The notes beneath the pieces were generated by a model that worked only from the letters and a program-made list of their open reading frames with translations, ran no database searches and had not been told where the DNA came from. This document shows positions 17,602-27,207 of a stretch of 64,000 nt of DNA, piece after piece. The DNA is taken from the NCBI RefSeq assembly GCF_002001125.1, contig NZ_MUNV01000011.1:1-64000 (forward strand), written 5' to 3'. Every line of letters begins with the position of its first letter. The stretch's first letter is position 1. This DNA comes from Rhodanobacter sp. B04. Lineage in GTDB: Bacteria; Pseudomonadota; Gammaproteobacteria; Xanthomonadales; Rhodanobacteraceae. A program made the translations under genes and the position numbers.

Positions 17602-18297
17602 TCAGCCTGCCGATTCGGTGCTTGCGTCGGCGGCACGGCGCTGCAGACGGCGCTGATACAGCCAGATGCGCACGGACTGGATGACGAAGGCTGCGATCGC
17701 CGTGGGTAATGCCCATAGTGCGATCGACAACGGGGTCAGCTCGATGCCGTGCTGTACATAGAAGGCCTGAATCAACAGCACGCCGCCCACGGCGACAAAC
17801 ACGTCCTCACCGAAGAAGCGACCCATGTTGTCGGTGGCGGCGGCCACCGCGCGCAGCTCGTCGCGATCGGCATCGTCCAGCGTGGGGAGGATCTTTTCCG
17901 CCGCCGCCTCACCCATCGGCGCGAGCAACGGGCGCACCGTCTGCGCGGGGCCGGCCACGCCGGTGAGGCCAAGCATGGCCAGCAGCTGACGCAGCAGCAG
18001 GTAGCCGATCAGCAGTCGTGCCAGGGTCAGTCCGTGCAGGTGGTTCATCCAGCGTTGCGCATGCTCGCGCAATCCGGCACGTTCCAGCAGGCCGATCACC
18101 GGCAGGGTCAGCACGAAGATCAGCAGCATGCGGCTGGACACGAAGCTCTTGCCAAGCAGGGCGAGCAGGGCCGGCACCGTGAAACCGGCCAGCATCGCGC
18201 TGCTGATCGCTGCAGTGACCACCACCAGGACCGGATTGAAGCGCAGCAGAAAGCCGACCACGATCACCGCGACGCCGAGCAGGGGCCAGTAGTTCAT
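17602..18297 (-). CDS. DUF969 membrane protein, putative 5-oxoproline transporter subunit
   Basis: A 231-residue membrane protein of the DUF969 family with about five or six hydrophobic helices. Conserved elements are MNYWPLLGVAVIVVGFLLRFNP at the start, LPVIGLLERAGLREHA, and ATDNMGRFFGEDVFVAVGGVLLI. It is the partner of DUF979, two bases away. The ATG at 18297 was chosen over an upstream one because it gives the family N-terminus. Direction and substrate of transport are inferred from neighbours only. Confidence 0.8.
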   Translation of the reverse strand: MNYWPLLGVAVIVVGFLLRFNPVLVVVTAAISSAMLAGFTVPALLALLGKSFVSSRMLLIFVLTLPVIGLLERAGLREHAQRWMNHLHGLTLARLLIGYLLLRQLLAMLGLTGVAGPAQTVRPLLAPMGEAAAEKILPTLDDADRDELRAVAAATDNMGRFFGEDVFVAVGGVLLIQAFYVQHGIELTPLSIALWALPTAIAAFVIQSVRIWLYQRRLQRRAADASTESAG

Positions 18298-18328
18298 GAG
18301 TGATCTCCGTCGTGGTGCGAGGAGGGCA

Positions 18329-19093
18329 TCAATCCGCTCCCGGCGCGGCAATGCGCAGGCCTGCCGCTTCAAGTTCATTGCGCAGCTTGCGCGCCAACTG
18401 CACGGCATGCGCGCCATCGCCGTGCAGGCACAGCGTGTCGGCATGCAGTGGCACGCGTTGGCCATCCAGCGTGTGCGCCACGCCGTCGCGGGCGATGCCG
18501 AGCGCCTGCGCCAGCGCCCGATCCATATCCTCGATCACGGCACCGGCTTCGCGGCGCGGCTGCAACGAGCCGTCGGCGCGATAGCGGCGGTCGACGAAGG
18601 CCTCGGCGGCCACCGCTAGGCCAAGCACCTTGCCGGCCTCGACCAGGGCCGAGCCGGCCAGTCCGAACAGCCGCAACTGCGGATCGAAGTCGCGCACGGC
18701 ACGGGCGATCGCATTGGCCAGCACGGCGTCGCGAGCCGCCATGTTGTACAGCGCACCATGCGGCTTGACGTGGGTCAGCCGGGTGCCGGCCGCGCGGGTG
18801 AACGCGTGCAGGGCGCCGATCTGGTACAGCGTCAACGCATGCGCCTCGGCCGGCGTGACGTTCATTTCGCGGCGGCCGAAACCCTGCAGGTCGGGCAGCG
18901 AGACGTGCGCACCGATCGCCACACCGTGCGCCACCGCCTGCGCCACCGTGTGGCGCATGATCTCCGGATCGCCGGCATGAAAGCCGCAGGCGATATTGGC
19001 CGAACTGAGCAGGGCCAGCAGCGCGTCGTCGTCGCCCATGCGCCAGGCGCCAAACGATTCGCCGAGGTCACCGTTGAGGTCGATGCGGTTCAT
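18329..19093 (-). CDS. pxpA: 5-oxoprolinase subunit PxpA (LamB/YcsF family)
   Basis: A 254-residue subunit of the ATP-dependent 5-oxoprolinase PxpABC, which opens 5-oxoproline to glutamate. The LamB/YcsF signature is clear: IDLNGDLGESFGAW, ANIACGFHAGDPEIM, GAHVSLPDLQGFGRREM and HVKPHGALYN. The start at 19093 gives MNRIDLNGDLGES; an ATG at 19117 would overlap pxpC. It follows pxpC by 14 bases. Confidence 0.95.
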   Translation of the reverse strand: MNRIDLNGDLGESFGAWRMGDDDALLALLSSANIACGFHAGDPEIMRHTVAQAVAHGVAIGAHVSLPDLQGFGRREMNVTPAEAHALTLYQIGALHAFTRAAGTRLTHVKPHGALYNMAARDAVLANAIARAVRDFDPQLRLFGLAGSALVEAGKVLGLAVAAEAFVDRRYRADGSLQPRREAGAVIEDMDRALAQALGIARDGVAHTLDGQRVPLHADTLCLHGDGAHAVQLARKLRNELEAAGLRIAAPGAD

Positions 19094-19107
19094 GCGGGTT
19101 GACTCGC

Positions 19108-20091
19108 TCAAGTGCATTCCAGTCGTTGTGCGATCGTGCCGAGCAGGCGTGCCAGTCGCTGCCGATGTGCGGCCAACCGCGTCAACGCCTCGTCCAGCGT
19201 GGTCTCGTGGAAGCATACGGTATCGCCCGGGCGCCGTTGCGCCAGTCGCGGCAGGTCCACCATGGCGACCTGGCCGATCCGCGGGTAGCCGCCGGTCACC
19301 GGCGCTTCGGCCAGCAGGGCGATCGGCTGGCCGGACGGTGGCAATTGCACGGTGCCGGGCAGGGCTGCTTCGGAAATCAGCTCCAGTGGTGCACGCAATT
19401 GCAGCGTATGGCCGTCCAGGCGGCTGGCGGTGCGGTTGCTGTCCTTGCTCAGGTAAAATTTCCCGCCAAGCAACAGCTGCTGCGATGCTGCATCCAGCTG
19501 CGGCCAGTGGCTGCCACGCAGCAGCGCCAGCGGACGCTGTGCGAAGTCGAACCAGGGTTGCGGATCGAGGCTCCAGCCCAGCAGCCGTACCTCGTCGCCA
19601 GCGAGCGAGCTGGGCAACGCGGGGGCGGCGCCAACCGGCAACAGATCGCCGGCGCGCAACGGTCGTCCGTGCGCGTAGCCGATTTGTGCATGCAAGTCAC
19701 TGCTGCGGCTGCCAAGCAGGGGAGGTACGTCGAAGCCGCCGCGTACGGCGAGATAGCTGCGACAGCCGCTGGCCATGCCGCCGAGGTGCAGCACGCTGCC
19801 TGCAGGCAGATGGCAGGTGGTCCACATCGGCACGTCATGTTCGCCGACGCGCGCGGTGATCGTCGCGCCGGTCAGCGCGATCATCGCAGCCTGTTCGAAG
19901 CGCAGGCTGGGACCGATCAGGGTACATTCGATCGCCGCCTCGCCGCGGGTGTTGCCGACCAGCGCATTGGCCAGTTGCCATGCGGGCGGATCCATCGCGC
20001 CGGCACGGCCCACGCCGAGCGCGGCATGGCCAGGCCGTCCGGCGTCCTGCAGGCTGCTGAGCAGGCCTGGCTTGATGACGGTGACGTTCAT
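19108..20091 (-). CDS. pxpC: 5-oxoprolinase subunit PxpC
   Basis: A 327-residue PxpC (YbgK-type, long annotated as 'biotin-dependent carboxyltransferase'). The N-terminus VIKPGLLSSLQDAGRPGHAALGV and the motifs ANALVGNTRGEAAIECTL, YLAVRGGFDVPPLLGSRSSD and EAPVTGGYPRIGQVAMVDLP are diagnostic. The start ATG overlaps the pxpB stop (ATGA), as usual for this pair. Confidence 0.95.
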   Translation of the reverse strand: MNVTVIKPGLLSSLQDAGRPGHAALGVGRAGAMDPPAWQLANALVGNTRGEAAIECTLIGPSLRFEQAAMIALTGATITARVGEHDVPMWTTCHLPAGSVLHLGGMASGCRSYLAVRGGFDVPPLLGSRSSDLHAQIGYAHGRPLRAGDLLPVGAAPALPSSLAGDEVRLLGWSLDPQPWFDFAQRPLALLRGSHWPQLDAASQQLLLGGKFYLSKDSNRTASRLDGHTLQLRAPLELISEAALPGTVQLPPSGQPIALLAEAPVTGGYPRIGQVAMVDLPRLAQRRPGDTVCFHETTLDEALTRLAAHRQRLARLLGTIAQRLECT

Positions 20092-20783
20092 GCCGGATGG
20101 GTCGCTGCCAGCTTGCGGAACTGGTCTTGGTCGATCGCCTGGAAACGCACGCGATCGCCGGGTATGAACCGCGATGGCCTGTTCGCCGCGATGTCGAACA
20201 GGCGCAACGGCGTGCGTCCGATCAGTTGCCAGCCGCCCGGCAGCGCCTCCGGATAGATGCCGGTCTGGCTGCCGCCGATCGCCACGCTGCCGGCCGGCAC
20301 GCGTTGGCGCGGATCGGTGCGGCGCGGTACGGCCAGCTGTGGATCCAGCCCGAGCAGGTAAGGAAATCCAGGGGCGAAGCCGAGCATCGCCACCCGATAG
20401 TCGGCGGCCGTGTGACGGGCGATCACGCTGTCCGCATCGAGCCGGCAAAGTGCGGCGACCTCGGCCAGATCCGGCCCGTACTCGCCGCCGTAGCAAACCG
20501 GGATCACCAGCTCTCGGGCTGTGGCAGTCGTTGCAGCGGCTTCATTCAGCGCTGCGCTGGCGGCAGCCTGCACTTGTTGATGCGGGTCGGCGCCGGGCCA
20601 GTGCCGCAGGTTGAAGCGCAGCAGCACGCTGGCATACGCGGGTATGCATCCCACTTGTGGGAGGCGCTGGCGCAGACAGGCCGTCGCGGCCTGGACTCGC
20701 GCATTGAGTTCGATGTCGATGCGCTCGCCAAAACGCAGCAGCAGCGCATCCTCGGCCAGCGCCTCGAACTGGATGGCCGGCAT
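20088..20783 (-). CDS. pxpB: 5-oxoprolinase subunit PxpB
   Basis: A 231-residue PxpB (YbgJ-type, KipI-like) subunit. Characteristic parts are LRFGERIDIELNARVQ, VIPVCYGGEYGPDLAEVA, RVAMLGFAPGFPYLLGLD, RVPAGSVAIGGSQTGIYP and PGGWQLIGRTPLRLFD. The ATG at 20783 (MPAIQFEALAEDALLLRFGE) gives normal family length; the frame is open further upstream. It overlaps pxpC and lies eight bases after the HIT gene. Confidence 0.95.
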   Translation of the reverse strand: MPAIQFEALAEDALLLRFGERIDIELNARVQAATACLRQRLPQVGCIPAYASVLLRFNLRHWPGADPHQQVQAAASAALNEAAATTATARELVIPVCYGGEYGPDLAEVAALCRLDADSVIARHTAADYRVAMLGFAPGFPYLLGLDPQLAVPRRTDPRQRVPAGSVAIGGSQTGIYPEALPGGWQLIGRTPLRLFDIAANRPSRFIPGDRVRFQAIDQDQFRKLAATHPA

Positions 20784-20790
20784 CACAGCG

Positions 20791-21216
20791 TTACCCGGCG
20801 GCTTTGGCGAGCGCTTCGCGCAGCGCATCCAGCCGTGCGGTCAGGACAGCTGCGGCATACGGCTGAGCACCGCCATGCCCCCATACCGGTCCCGGCCACG
20901 CGGCGTCGCCCTCGCAGCGCGCGACTACATGGACATGCAGCTGGCGCACGATATTGCCGAGTGCGCCGAGGTTGAGTTTGTCGCAGGGCGCGACCGCACG
21001 CAGGGCTGCCGTTGCGCGATTCACTTCCTGCCATAGCAGGGCCTGTTCGTCGGCGGACAGATCGGTGATCTCCACCCGTCCGGCGCGGCGCGGCACCAAC
21101 ACCAGCCAGGCGTAACGTGCGTCGTTCATCAGTCGCACATCGCACAGGGCGAGCGAGGTGATCAGCCGCGTGTCACCGTCCAACCGGGGGTCGAGGATGA
21201 AGCTGGGACGGCTCAT
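20791..21216 (-). CDS. HIT domain protein
   Basis: A 141-residue histidine-triad nucleotide hydrolase-like protein. It contains MNDARYAWLVLVPRRAGRVEITDL and NIVRQLHVHVVARCEGDAAWPGPVWGHG. In this short proteobacterial HIT subgroup the first His of the canonical triad is normally Gln (QLHVHV), so the substitution is not a defect. The start at 21216 overlaps the upstream hydrolase stop (ATGA). Confidence 0.85.
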   Translation of the reverse strand: MSRPSFILDPRLDGDTRLITSLALCDVRLMNDARYAWLVLVPRRAGRVEITDLSADEQALLWQEVNRATAALRAVAPCDKLNLGALGNIVRQLHVHVVARCEGDAAWPGPVWGHGGAQPYAAAVLTARLDALREALAKAAG

Positions 21217-21881
21217 GCGCCAGCCAGATGCTGGTCGAAAAATGCCAACGTGCGCTGCAGCGCAAGTCTCGCGCTGGCCTCGTCGTAGCTGGCACCGACA
21301 TCGCGATTGAAGCCGTGATCGGCCGGATACGTGAAAGTCTCCATCTGCGGCAGCGCCTCGCGATGCTTGGCCACCATCTCCGGCGTGATGTGCTGGTCCT
21401 TCTCGCCAAAGTGGAACATCACTGGCGCCCTCGGTGTCTCGTTCAGGAACGGCAGGTTGCGGGCACCGTAGTAGCTCACCGAGGGCAGGCCCAGCCGCAA
21501 TGCAGCCAGCAGCGCCACCGTGCCGCCCCAGCAATAGCCAACGGTGCCGATCTTGCCCGCCGCCGCGATCGCCTCGGCCGCGCTGGCGACATCCTCCACG
21601 GCGCGTTCCAGCCCCAGTTCGGTGATCAGTTGCCTGCCTTTCGCATAGCCGGCCTCGTCGTAACCAAGCTCCACGCCGGTTTCCAGGTGGTCGAAGAATG
21701 CCGGCGCGATGGCGGTGTAGCCGTGCTCGGCGAAGCGATCGACCACGCTGCGCATGTGCGCGTTGACGCCGAAGATCTCCTGGATCACCACGATGCCGCC
21801 CTTCGGCTTGCCCTGCGGTTGGGCCAGATAGGCGCCGATGCACTGGGTGCGCGTGGTGGGTAGGTTGATCTGCTGGCCCAT
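21213..21881 (-). CDS. Dienelactone hydrolase family protein
   Basis: A 222-residue alpha/beta hydrolase of the dienelactone hydrolase type. The nucleophile is Cys117 in [12 protein letters not shown], with Asp162 (GEKDQHI) and His189 (YPADHGFN) completing the triad; [13 protein letters not shown] is the oxyanion region. The ATG at 21881 gives the typical start before GAYLAQPQG. It is the first gene of the leftward run that continues through the HIT gene into the 5-oxoproline cluster; a metabolic link is not obvious. Confidence 0.9.
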   Translation of the reverse strand: MGQQINLPTTRTQCIGAYLAQPQGKPKGGIVVIQEIFGVNAHMRSVVDRFAEHGYTAIAPAFFDHLETGVELGYDEAGYAKGRQLITELGLERAVEDVASAAEAIAAAGKIGTVGYCWGGTVALLAALRLGLPSVSYYGARNLPFLNETPRAPVMFHFGEKDQHITPEMVAKHREALPQMETFTYPADHGFNRDVGASYDEASARLALQRTLAFFDQHLAGA

Positions 21882-21945
21882 GGCGGGATGCTCGTGGTTT
21901 CGAAGCCGTGATCTTAGCCGCCACGGCATCGCCCGCGTGCTCGCG

Positions 21946-21951
21946 TATAAT
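21946..21951 (+). promoter_or_regulatory. -10 box candidate for rimO
   Basis: A perfect TATAAT lies 38 bases before the rimO ATG, in the gap between divergent rimO and the dienelactone hydrolase gene. No strong -35 is visible. Confidence 0.5.
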
Positions 21952-21988
21952 CGCCTGTTTTCCCGCACGCAAGACGGTAACCACGCTG

Positions 21989-23326
21989 ATGTCCCAGGCC
22001 GCACACAAGATCGGTTTCGTCAGCCTCGGCTGCCCCAAGGCGCTGGTCGATTCCGAGCGCATCCTCACCCAGCTGAAGGTCGAGGGCTACCAGATCGTGC
22101 CCAGCTACGGCGAAGCCGATGCGGTGGTGGTGAACACCTGCGGCTTCATCGACGCGGCGGTGCAGGAGTCGCTCGATTCGATCGGCACCGCCCTGCACGA
22201 GAACGGCAAGGTGATCGTCACCGGCTGCCTCGGCAAGCGCGAGGCGTTGATCCGCGAGGCGTACCCGGAGGTGCTGTCGATCAGCGGCCCGCAGGATTAC
22301 GCCAGTGTGATGACAGCGGTGCACACGGCACTCCCGCCGAAGCGCAACAAGTTCATCGACATCGTGCCGGACACGGGTGTCAAGCTGACGCCGAAGCATT
22401 ACGCCTACCTGAAGATTTCCGAAGGCTGCAACCACCGCTGCAGCTTCTGCATCATCCCGTCGATGCGCGGCAACCTGGTCTCGCGCCCGGTCGACGAGGT
22501 GTTGCTGGAGGCCGAGCGGCTGGTCAAGGGCGGCGTCAAGGAGCTGCTGGTGATCTCGCAGGACACCAGCGCCTACGGCGTGGATCTGAAGTACGCCGAA
22601 CGCCAGTGGCGCGACAAGACCTACCGCACGCGCATGACCGAGCTGTGCGATGGCCTGTCCGAGCTGGGTGTGTGGTCACGTCTGCACTATGTCTACCCGT
22701 ACCCGCACGTGGACGAGGTGATGCCGCTGATGGCCGCCGGCAAGCTGTTGCCGTACCTCGACATCCCGTTCCAGCATGCCAGTCCGCGCATCCTCAAGTT
22801 GATGAAGCGCCCGGGCAATATCGACAGGACGCTGGATCGCATCCAGAACTGGCGCAAGCTCGTGCCTGACCTGACCATCCGCAGCACCTTCATCGTCGGT
22901 TTCCCCGGCGAGACCGATGCCGAGTTCGAGGAGTTGCTCGACTTCCTGCGCGAGGCCGAGCTCGATCGCGTCGGTGCGTTTGCCTATTCGCCGGTGGACG
23001 GCGCCAAGGCGAACGAGTTGCCGGATCCGGTCTCCGAGGAATTGAAGGAAGACCGCCTCGAACAGTTCATGGCTGTGCAGGCGGAAATCTCCGCGGCGAA
23101 ACTGCAGCGCAAGATTGGTCGCATCATCACCGTGCTGGTCGACGAGGCTGGTGCAGGTGGTGCGGTGGCGCGTTCGGCGGCGGATGCGCCGGAGATCGAC
23201 GGCACCGTGCTGATCGCCGACGGCCAGGCGCTGAAGCCGGGCCAGTTCGTCGACGTGCTGGTCGAGGGCGCCAGCGAGCATGACCTGCATGCGCGGCTGG
23301 CCCATCCCAAACTCAAGCTGATGTAA
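21989..23326 (+). CDS. rimO: Ribosomal protein S12 methylthiotransferase
   Basis: A 445-residue radical SAM enzyme that methylthiolates an aspartate of ribosomal protein S12. The N-terminal cluster ligands are Cys15, Cys51 and Cys80. The radical SAM Cys-x3-Cys-x2-Cys motif is Cys147, Cys151 and Cys154 in [18 protein letters not shown] domain forms the C-terminus. [17 protein letters not shown] is RimO-specific rather than MiaB-like. The ATG at 21989 gives [17 protein letters not shown]. Confidence 0.97.
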   Translation: MSQAAHKIGFVSLGCPKALVDSERILTQLKVEGYQIVPSYGEADAVVVNTCGFIDAAVQESLDSIGTALHENGKVIVTGCLGKREALIREAYPEVLSISGPQDYASVMTAVHTALPPKRNKFIDIVPDTGVKLTPKHYAYLKISEGCNHRCSFCIIPSMRGNLVSRPVDEVLLEAERLVKGGVKELLVISQDTSAYGVDLKYAERQWRDKTYRTRMTELCDGLSELGVWSRLHYVYPYPHVDEVMPLMAAGKLLPYLDIPFQHASPRILKLMKRPGNIDRTLDRIQNWRKLVPDLTIRSTFIVGFPGETDAEFEELLDFLREAELDRVGAFAYSPVDGAKANELPDPVSEELKEDRLEQFMAVQAEISAAKLQRKIGRIITVLVDEAGAGGAVARSAADAPEIDGTVLIADGQALKPGQFVDVLVEGASEHDLHARLAHPKLKLM

Positions 23327-23335
23327 GCCGGCGTC

Positions 23336-24148
23336 ATGCGCTATGTCGCGCCGGCACGCGGCACGGTCGATCCGCAGGTGTTCGGCCGCATGCCGCTGCT
23401 GGCGTGGCGCGAGTACGCCGACCTGCTTGCGGGGTCGCAATGGCCCACGCTCGATGTACTCAATGCCTTGTGGCCGGCGCATGCGCGGACCCGCTTCGTG
23501 GCGCAGGACCATGAGCTGCTCGCCGATGGCCTGCACTACGAGCAGCGCATCGCCGAGCGTGGACAGATCGCCACCCGAATCGGCAACTGGCATGACCTGC
23601 TCAATGCGCTGGTATGGCTGCGCTACCCGGCGATCAAGCAGGCGTTGAACCAGCGCCAGGTGGCCGAGATCGCCCGGATGGGCCCGAAGCACCGTTCACG
23701 TCCGCAATACGCGATGACCCATTTCGACGAGGCCGGCGTGATCGTCGTGCTGCGCGATCCGGCGCTGCTGGCGCTGTGGGATGCGCACGACTGGCACGGC
23801 CTGTTCTGGCGACGGCGGCAGGCGTGGCTGGACGGTGCGATCCAGCTGGAACTGTTTGGCCATGCAGTGCTGGAACACGGCTTGAGCCCGGACAAGCTGC
23901 TGGTCGGCAAGGCGCTGGTTTTTCAATCGTCGCGTGACGTCGATGCCGGGGATGCCTGCGCCGAATGCGCTGCGGCCGTTGCGGCAGGCAAGCTGCTGTG
24001 CGACCCGTTGGAGTTGCGCCCGCTGCCGTTGTCGGGGCTGCCGGGCTGGCATGCCGACAATGCCGACGAGGCGTTTCATCTCACCACTGTCTGCTACCAG
24101 CCGCGACGTGCCGGACGCGAGTACCCGCCGGCGCATGCGCAACCGTGA
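23336..24148 (+). CDS. DUF3025 family protein
   Basis: A 270-residue protein of the DUF3025 family, with the conserved central part YEQRIAERGQIATRIGNWHDLLNALVWLRYP and RSRPQYAMTHFDEAGVIVV. No enzymatic motif can be assigned. It starts nine bases after rimO and is probably co-transcribed. Confidence 0.8.
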   Translation: MRYVAPARGTVDPQVFGRMPLLAWREYADLLAGSQWPTLDVLNALWPAHARTRFVAQDHELLADGLHYEQRIAERGQIATRIGNWHDLLNALVWLRYPAIKQALNQRQVAEIARMGPKHRSRPQYAMTHFDEAGVIVVLRDPALLALWDAHDWHGLFWRRRQAWLDGAIQLELFGHAVLEHGLSPDKLLVGKALVFQSSRDVDAGDACAECAAAVAAGKLLCDPLELRPLPLSGLPGWHADNADEAFHLTTVCYQPRRAGREYPPAHAQP

Positions 24149-24219
24149 TCCGTCGATCAGCCTTGCCCCGGTGGATGAACCCGACTATATAAAGGCATGG
24201 CGGGCCGGTCGGGGGATCC

Positions 24220-25272
24220 ATGGCAGTGAACGCGTCTTGGCTGCACCGGTTGTGCGCCCGTCGCTACCTGGCGTGCATCGCCTCGGTCGGGTTCTGCCTC
24301 GGCCCGCTGCTATTCGGTGCGAGTGCACAGGTTCCGGGGCAGCTTGCCAGTCAGGCTGCACCGATCCGTTTCGGCATCCTGCCGATCGGCAGTGCCGCCG
24401 AATCGCTGGAGCAATGGCGGCCGCTGCTGGACGATCTGCGCAAGCGGCTGGGTCATCCGGTAACCACGGTGTCGGTAAGCAGCTATGCCAGCCTTTCCAA
24501 CGCGATCGGCGCACAGCGGGTGGATATCGCCTTCCTGTCCGGCAAGCTTGCCGTGGAGGCGGTCACCCACCAGCACATGCAGGTGTTCGCCCAGTTCTTG
24601 CGCAGTGACGGCGCGACGGGCAATGTCGCCATGCTGGTGGTACGCGACGACAGTCCGATCCACAGTGTCGCCGAATTGCTGGCCAGCCCCGGTCGCTGGC
24701 GCTACGCCCGCAGCGAACAGCTTTCGGTGACGGGTTATACCGCGCCGGAGGCCGACGTATTCGCGCCGCATGGGCTCAATTCCGACACTTTTTTTGCCAA
24801 CGTGCAGGTCGGCGACCATCAGAGCAATCTGCTGGCCGTGGTCAATCGCGAGGCCGATGTAGCCAGCAGCAACAATCCCGACATGGACCTGTTCCACCGC
24901 AACTTCCCGGGCGAGGCCGCCCAGCTCAGGGTGATCTGGCGCTCGCCGTTGATCCCATCAGGCGTCCTGGTCGTACGCGAAGGGTTGGCAGCGGCATGGC
25001 GCCGGCAATTGACGGCGTTCATCCTCGCCTACGGCAAGGGCGCGGGCGAAGCTGGCGCGCGCGAACGTGCCCAGCTCTCGCGTATTCCCGACCTGGGCGG
25101 CTTTGTCGCGCAGAACAATCATGTACTGCAACCGTTCGTGGACATGCAGTACGCCTTGCTGCGGCAGGAGGCCGAGCATGGCCAGTGGGTGAGCCCGCAG
25201 GCGCGCCAGGCCCGGCTGGTACAGATCGAGCAGCGCTACCAGCGGGATACGCAGGCGCTGCAGGGGCATTGA
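24220..25272 (+). CDS. PhnD-like periplasmic substrate-binding protein (orphan)
   Basis: A 350-residue exported protein. An N-terminal hydrophobic stretch (YLACIASVGFCLGPLLFGASAQ) precedes a PhnD/phosphite-type binding fold: IRFGILPIGSAAESLEQWRPLLDDLRKRLG, SSYASLSNAIGAQRVDIAFLSGKLAVEA, and SPLIPSGVLVVREGL. No permease or ATPase gene is nearby, so it may serve a distant ABC transporter or act as a sensor-type binding protein. The ligand cannot be assigned. Confidence 0.8.
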   Translation: MAVNASWLHRLCARRYLACIASVGFCLGPLLFGASAQVPGQLASQAAPIRFGILPIGSAAESLEQWRPLLDDLRKRLGHPVTTVSVSSYASLSNAIGAQRVDIAFLSGKLAVEAVTHQHMQVFAQFLRSDGATGNVAMLVVRDDSPIHSVAELLASPGRWRYARSEQLSVTGYTAPEADVFAPHGLNSDTFFANVQVGDHQSNLLAVVNREADVASSNNPDMDLFHRNFPGEAAQLRVIWRSPLIPSGVLVVREGLAAAWRRQLTAFILAYGKGAGEAGARERAQLSRIPDLGGFVAQNNHVLQPFVDMQYALLRQEAEHGQWVSPQARQARLVQIEQRYQRDTQALQGH

Positions 25273-25302
25273 GCGTGGGCGAAAACGGAGCCCTTTGAGG
25301 GC

Positions 25303-25803
25303 CTAGTCGTAATCCACCGCGATTACCGCAAATTGCGCCGCCCCGCCGGGCAATTCCGCCGCAAATTCATCGTCGATGCGCTTCTTGAGTGCTGCCCGGG
25401 CCATCGGCGAATCGATGCTGATCCAGCCCAGCTTCGCGTCGGTTTCGTCCGGGCCGACGATGCGGTAGCGCAGGATCTCGCCGGTATCGACGTTCTCCAG
25501 CTCGATCCGTGCACCGAAGAACACCAGCCTGCGATCGCTCGGCGCACCCTCGGCCACCTTGAGCGAGGGAATGCGCTTGCTGAGGTAGCGCGCGCGGCGA
25601 TCGATCTCGCCCAGCTGTTTCTTGCGATAGATGTATTCGGCGTTTTCCGAGCGGTCGCCTTCGGCAGCGGCGGCGGCGAGCGCCTTCACCACTTCCGGAC
25701 GAAGCACGTGCCACAGGTGATCGAGTTCGGCCTTGAGTCGCTCGAAACCATCGCGGGTGATGATCGCGGTGGAGCCGGGCGAAGCTGGGCGCCAGCGGCT
25801 CAT
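25303..25803 (-). CDS. greB: Transcription elongation factor GreB
   Basis: A 166-residue Gre factor that restarts backtracked RNA polymerase. The N-terminal coiled coil [28 protein letters not shown] carries the acidic tip [26 protein letters not shown], which is GreB-like. The C-terminal FKBP-like domain follows. The ATG overlaps the stop of the upstream gene (ATGA). A weak GCCCT/AGGGC hairpin at 25290-25302 separates it from the convergent PhnD-like gene. Confidence 0.9.
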   Translation of the reverse strand: MSRWRPASPGSTAIITRDGFERLKAELDHLWHVLRPEVVKALAAAAAEGDRSENAEYIYRKKQLGEIDRRARYLSKRIPSLKVAEGAPSDRRLVFFGARIELENVDTGEILRYRIVGPDETDAKLGWISIDSPMARAALKKRIDDEFAAELPGGAAQFAVIAVDYD

Positions 25804-27044
25804 GCGGGGTCCCCCAGGTGCTGCCGCTGGGCATGGATGTCGGCGCGCAGCGGATGATCGGGCCAGGCGCAGGCCAGCTGGTCCAGCAGTTGCGCCGCTT
25901 CGGCGTGCTGGTCGGCGTGTTCGCCAAGCAGGCGCGCGGCGAGCAGGCCGTAATGCGGTACTTGCCGGTCGCGTGGCCACTGCGCGAGGTAGCTGCGGCA
26001 GAGGTGCAGGGCGAGCCGGCTCATGCCCAGCCGTGCCGCCAGGTCGGCCAGTTCGCCGCAGGTGCGCGGATCGTCCGGAAAGAAGCCGGCATCGATGCCG
26101 CAACACTCCTGCAGCACGCCGAGCGCGCGGCGCGACTCGCGTTGGGCGATCAGTGCGGCCATCCAGATCTGCCCATGCACCAGCAATGCGTCCTTCAGCC
26201 CCTGGCGTTGCAGCAGCTGACGATAGGCGTGATGCAGCGGGGCCGGCGCCGCGTGGTCGCGCAGGCGCGGCACCAGCAGTTCAAGCGCAGCCTGCGGTTG
26301 TTCGGGCGCCAAGGCGGTTACCTCGTCGAGCAGGCGCTGGTCGGCGTCCTGGTGGATTTCCCTGGCCAGTCGATGCGCCTGCGGTTGCACGCCGAAATGC
26401 TCGTGGCGCTGGTGGATCAGCACGCCCATCAGGTGGAAGTTGAACAGCGTGGCGTAGTTCGCCACCAGGTAGAACAGCGGCAACGAGATCACCCGCGGGA
26501 AGGCGGATTCGAAGGCCATTTGCGCCACGCCGACAATCACCGCGATCAGGCACTGCACGCCGATCAGCAGAAGATAGGGCAGGCCGAAGCGCGACATCAC
26601 CTGGATCCAGGTCAGCGGATTCAGGGCATGGCCGACGCTGCCGTCGAGCGCCAGCGACATGGCGATGGCCGGCAGGCTGACGGCCATCAACAAGGTGACG
26701 ATCCAGGTTCCGCCGTCGAAGTTCAGCTTCACCAGCAAAGTCAGCACGGTGGACCACAGCAGGATCGCCACCAGTGCCCAGCCGCCGTGGCCGGGCTCGG
26801 CGAATTCAGGCGGTGTCGCGTAGCCGTCGGCGGTATGCCGCAGGCATTCCAGCGCATACAGGTAGGTGGCTGCCCAGATCACCAGTTCGAGCATCCAGCC
26901 AGCTACGGGCAGCAGCGCCAGATAATGGGCGAGCGTGAATGCGGCGAGCGCAGGTACGCCGGCGCCGCGCAGCGGATAACGCAGCGCGTCGGGCCATTGC
27001 TGCGAAAGTGGCAGGTGTGGATCGAGCAGCTCGATTCTCGGCAT
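25800..27044 (-). CDS. Membrane protein with C-terminal TPR-like region
   Basis: A 414-residue protein of unknown function. The N-terminal half has about six hydrophobic helices (residues 28-75, 92-135, 150-205), including the DUF4013-like [31 protein letters not shown]. The C-terminal half is soluble and helical with TPR-like repeats ([23 protein letters not shown]-like, [44 protein letters not shown]), suggesting protein binding. It overlaps greB and may be co-translated with it. Confidence 0.6.
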   Translation of the reverse strand: MPRIELLDPHLPLSQQWPDALRYPLRGAGVPALAAFTLAHYLALLPVAGWMLELVIWAATYLYALECLRHTADGYATPPEFAEPGHGGWALVAILLWSTVLTLLVKLNFDGGTWIVTLLMAVSLPAIAMSLALDGSVGHALNPLTWIQVMSRFGLPYLLLIGVQCLIAVIVGVAQMAFESAFPRVISLPLFYLVANYATLFNFHLMGVLIHQRHEHFGVQPQAHRLAREIHQDADQRLLDEVTALAPEQPQAALELLVPRLRDHAAPAPLHHAYRQLLQRQGLKDALLVHGQIWMAALIAQRESRRALGVLQECCGIDAGFFPDDPRTCGELADLAARLGMSRLALHLCRSYLAQWPRDRQVPHYGLLAARLLGEHADQHAEAAQLLDQLACAWPDHPLRADIHAQRQHLGDPA

Positions 27045-27207
27045 GAGTGTGATGTCCGTTCAGTGTTCGCCATCGTGGCTGAGCTGGTTTTTGCTCATGG
27101 CATGCCGCCCGTGGGTCATCGCACGATTGTAGCCAGGACCGTCGCCGGACCGTTCTGCGTCTGCCCGCGTTGAGTCATGGCGCCGTGCCGGCTATGGTGT
27201 CGGTTTT

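Noticed and set aside
20791-21216. HIT protein with a broken histidine triad
   Set aside because: The QLHVHV form is normal for this short proteobacterial HIT subgroup, so it is not evidence of inactivation.
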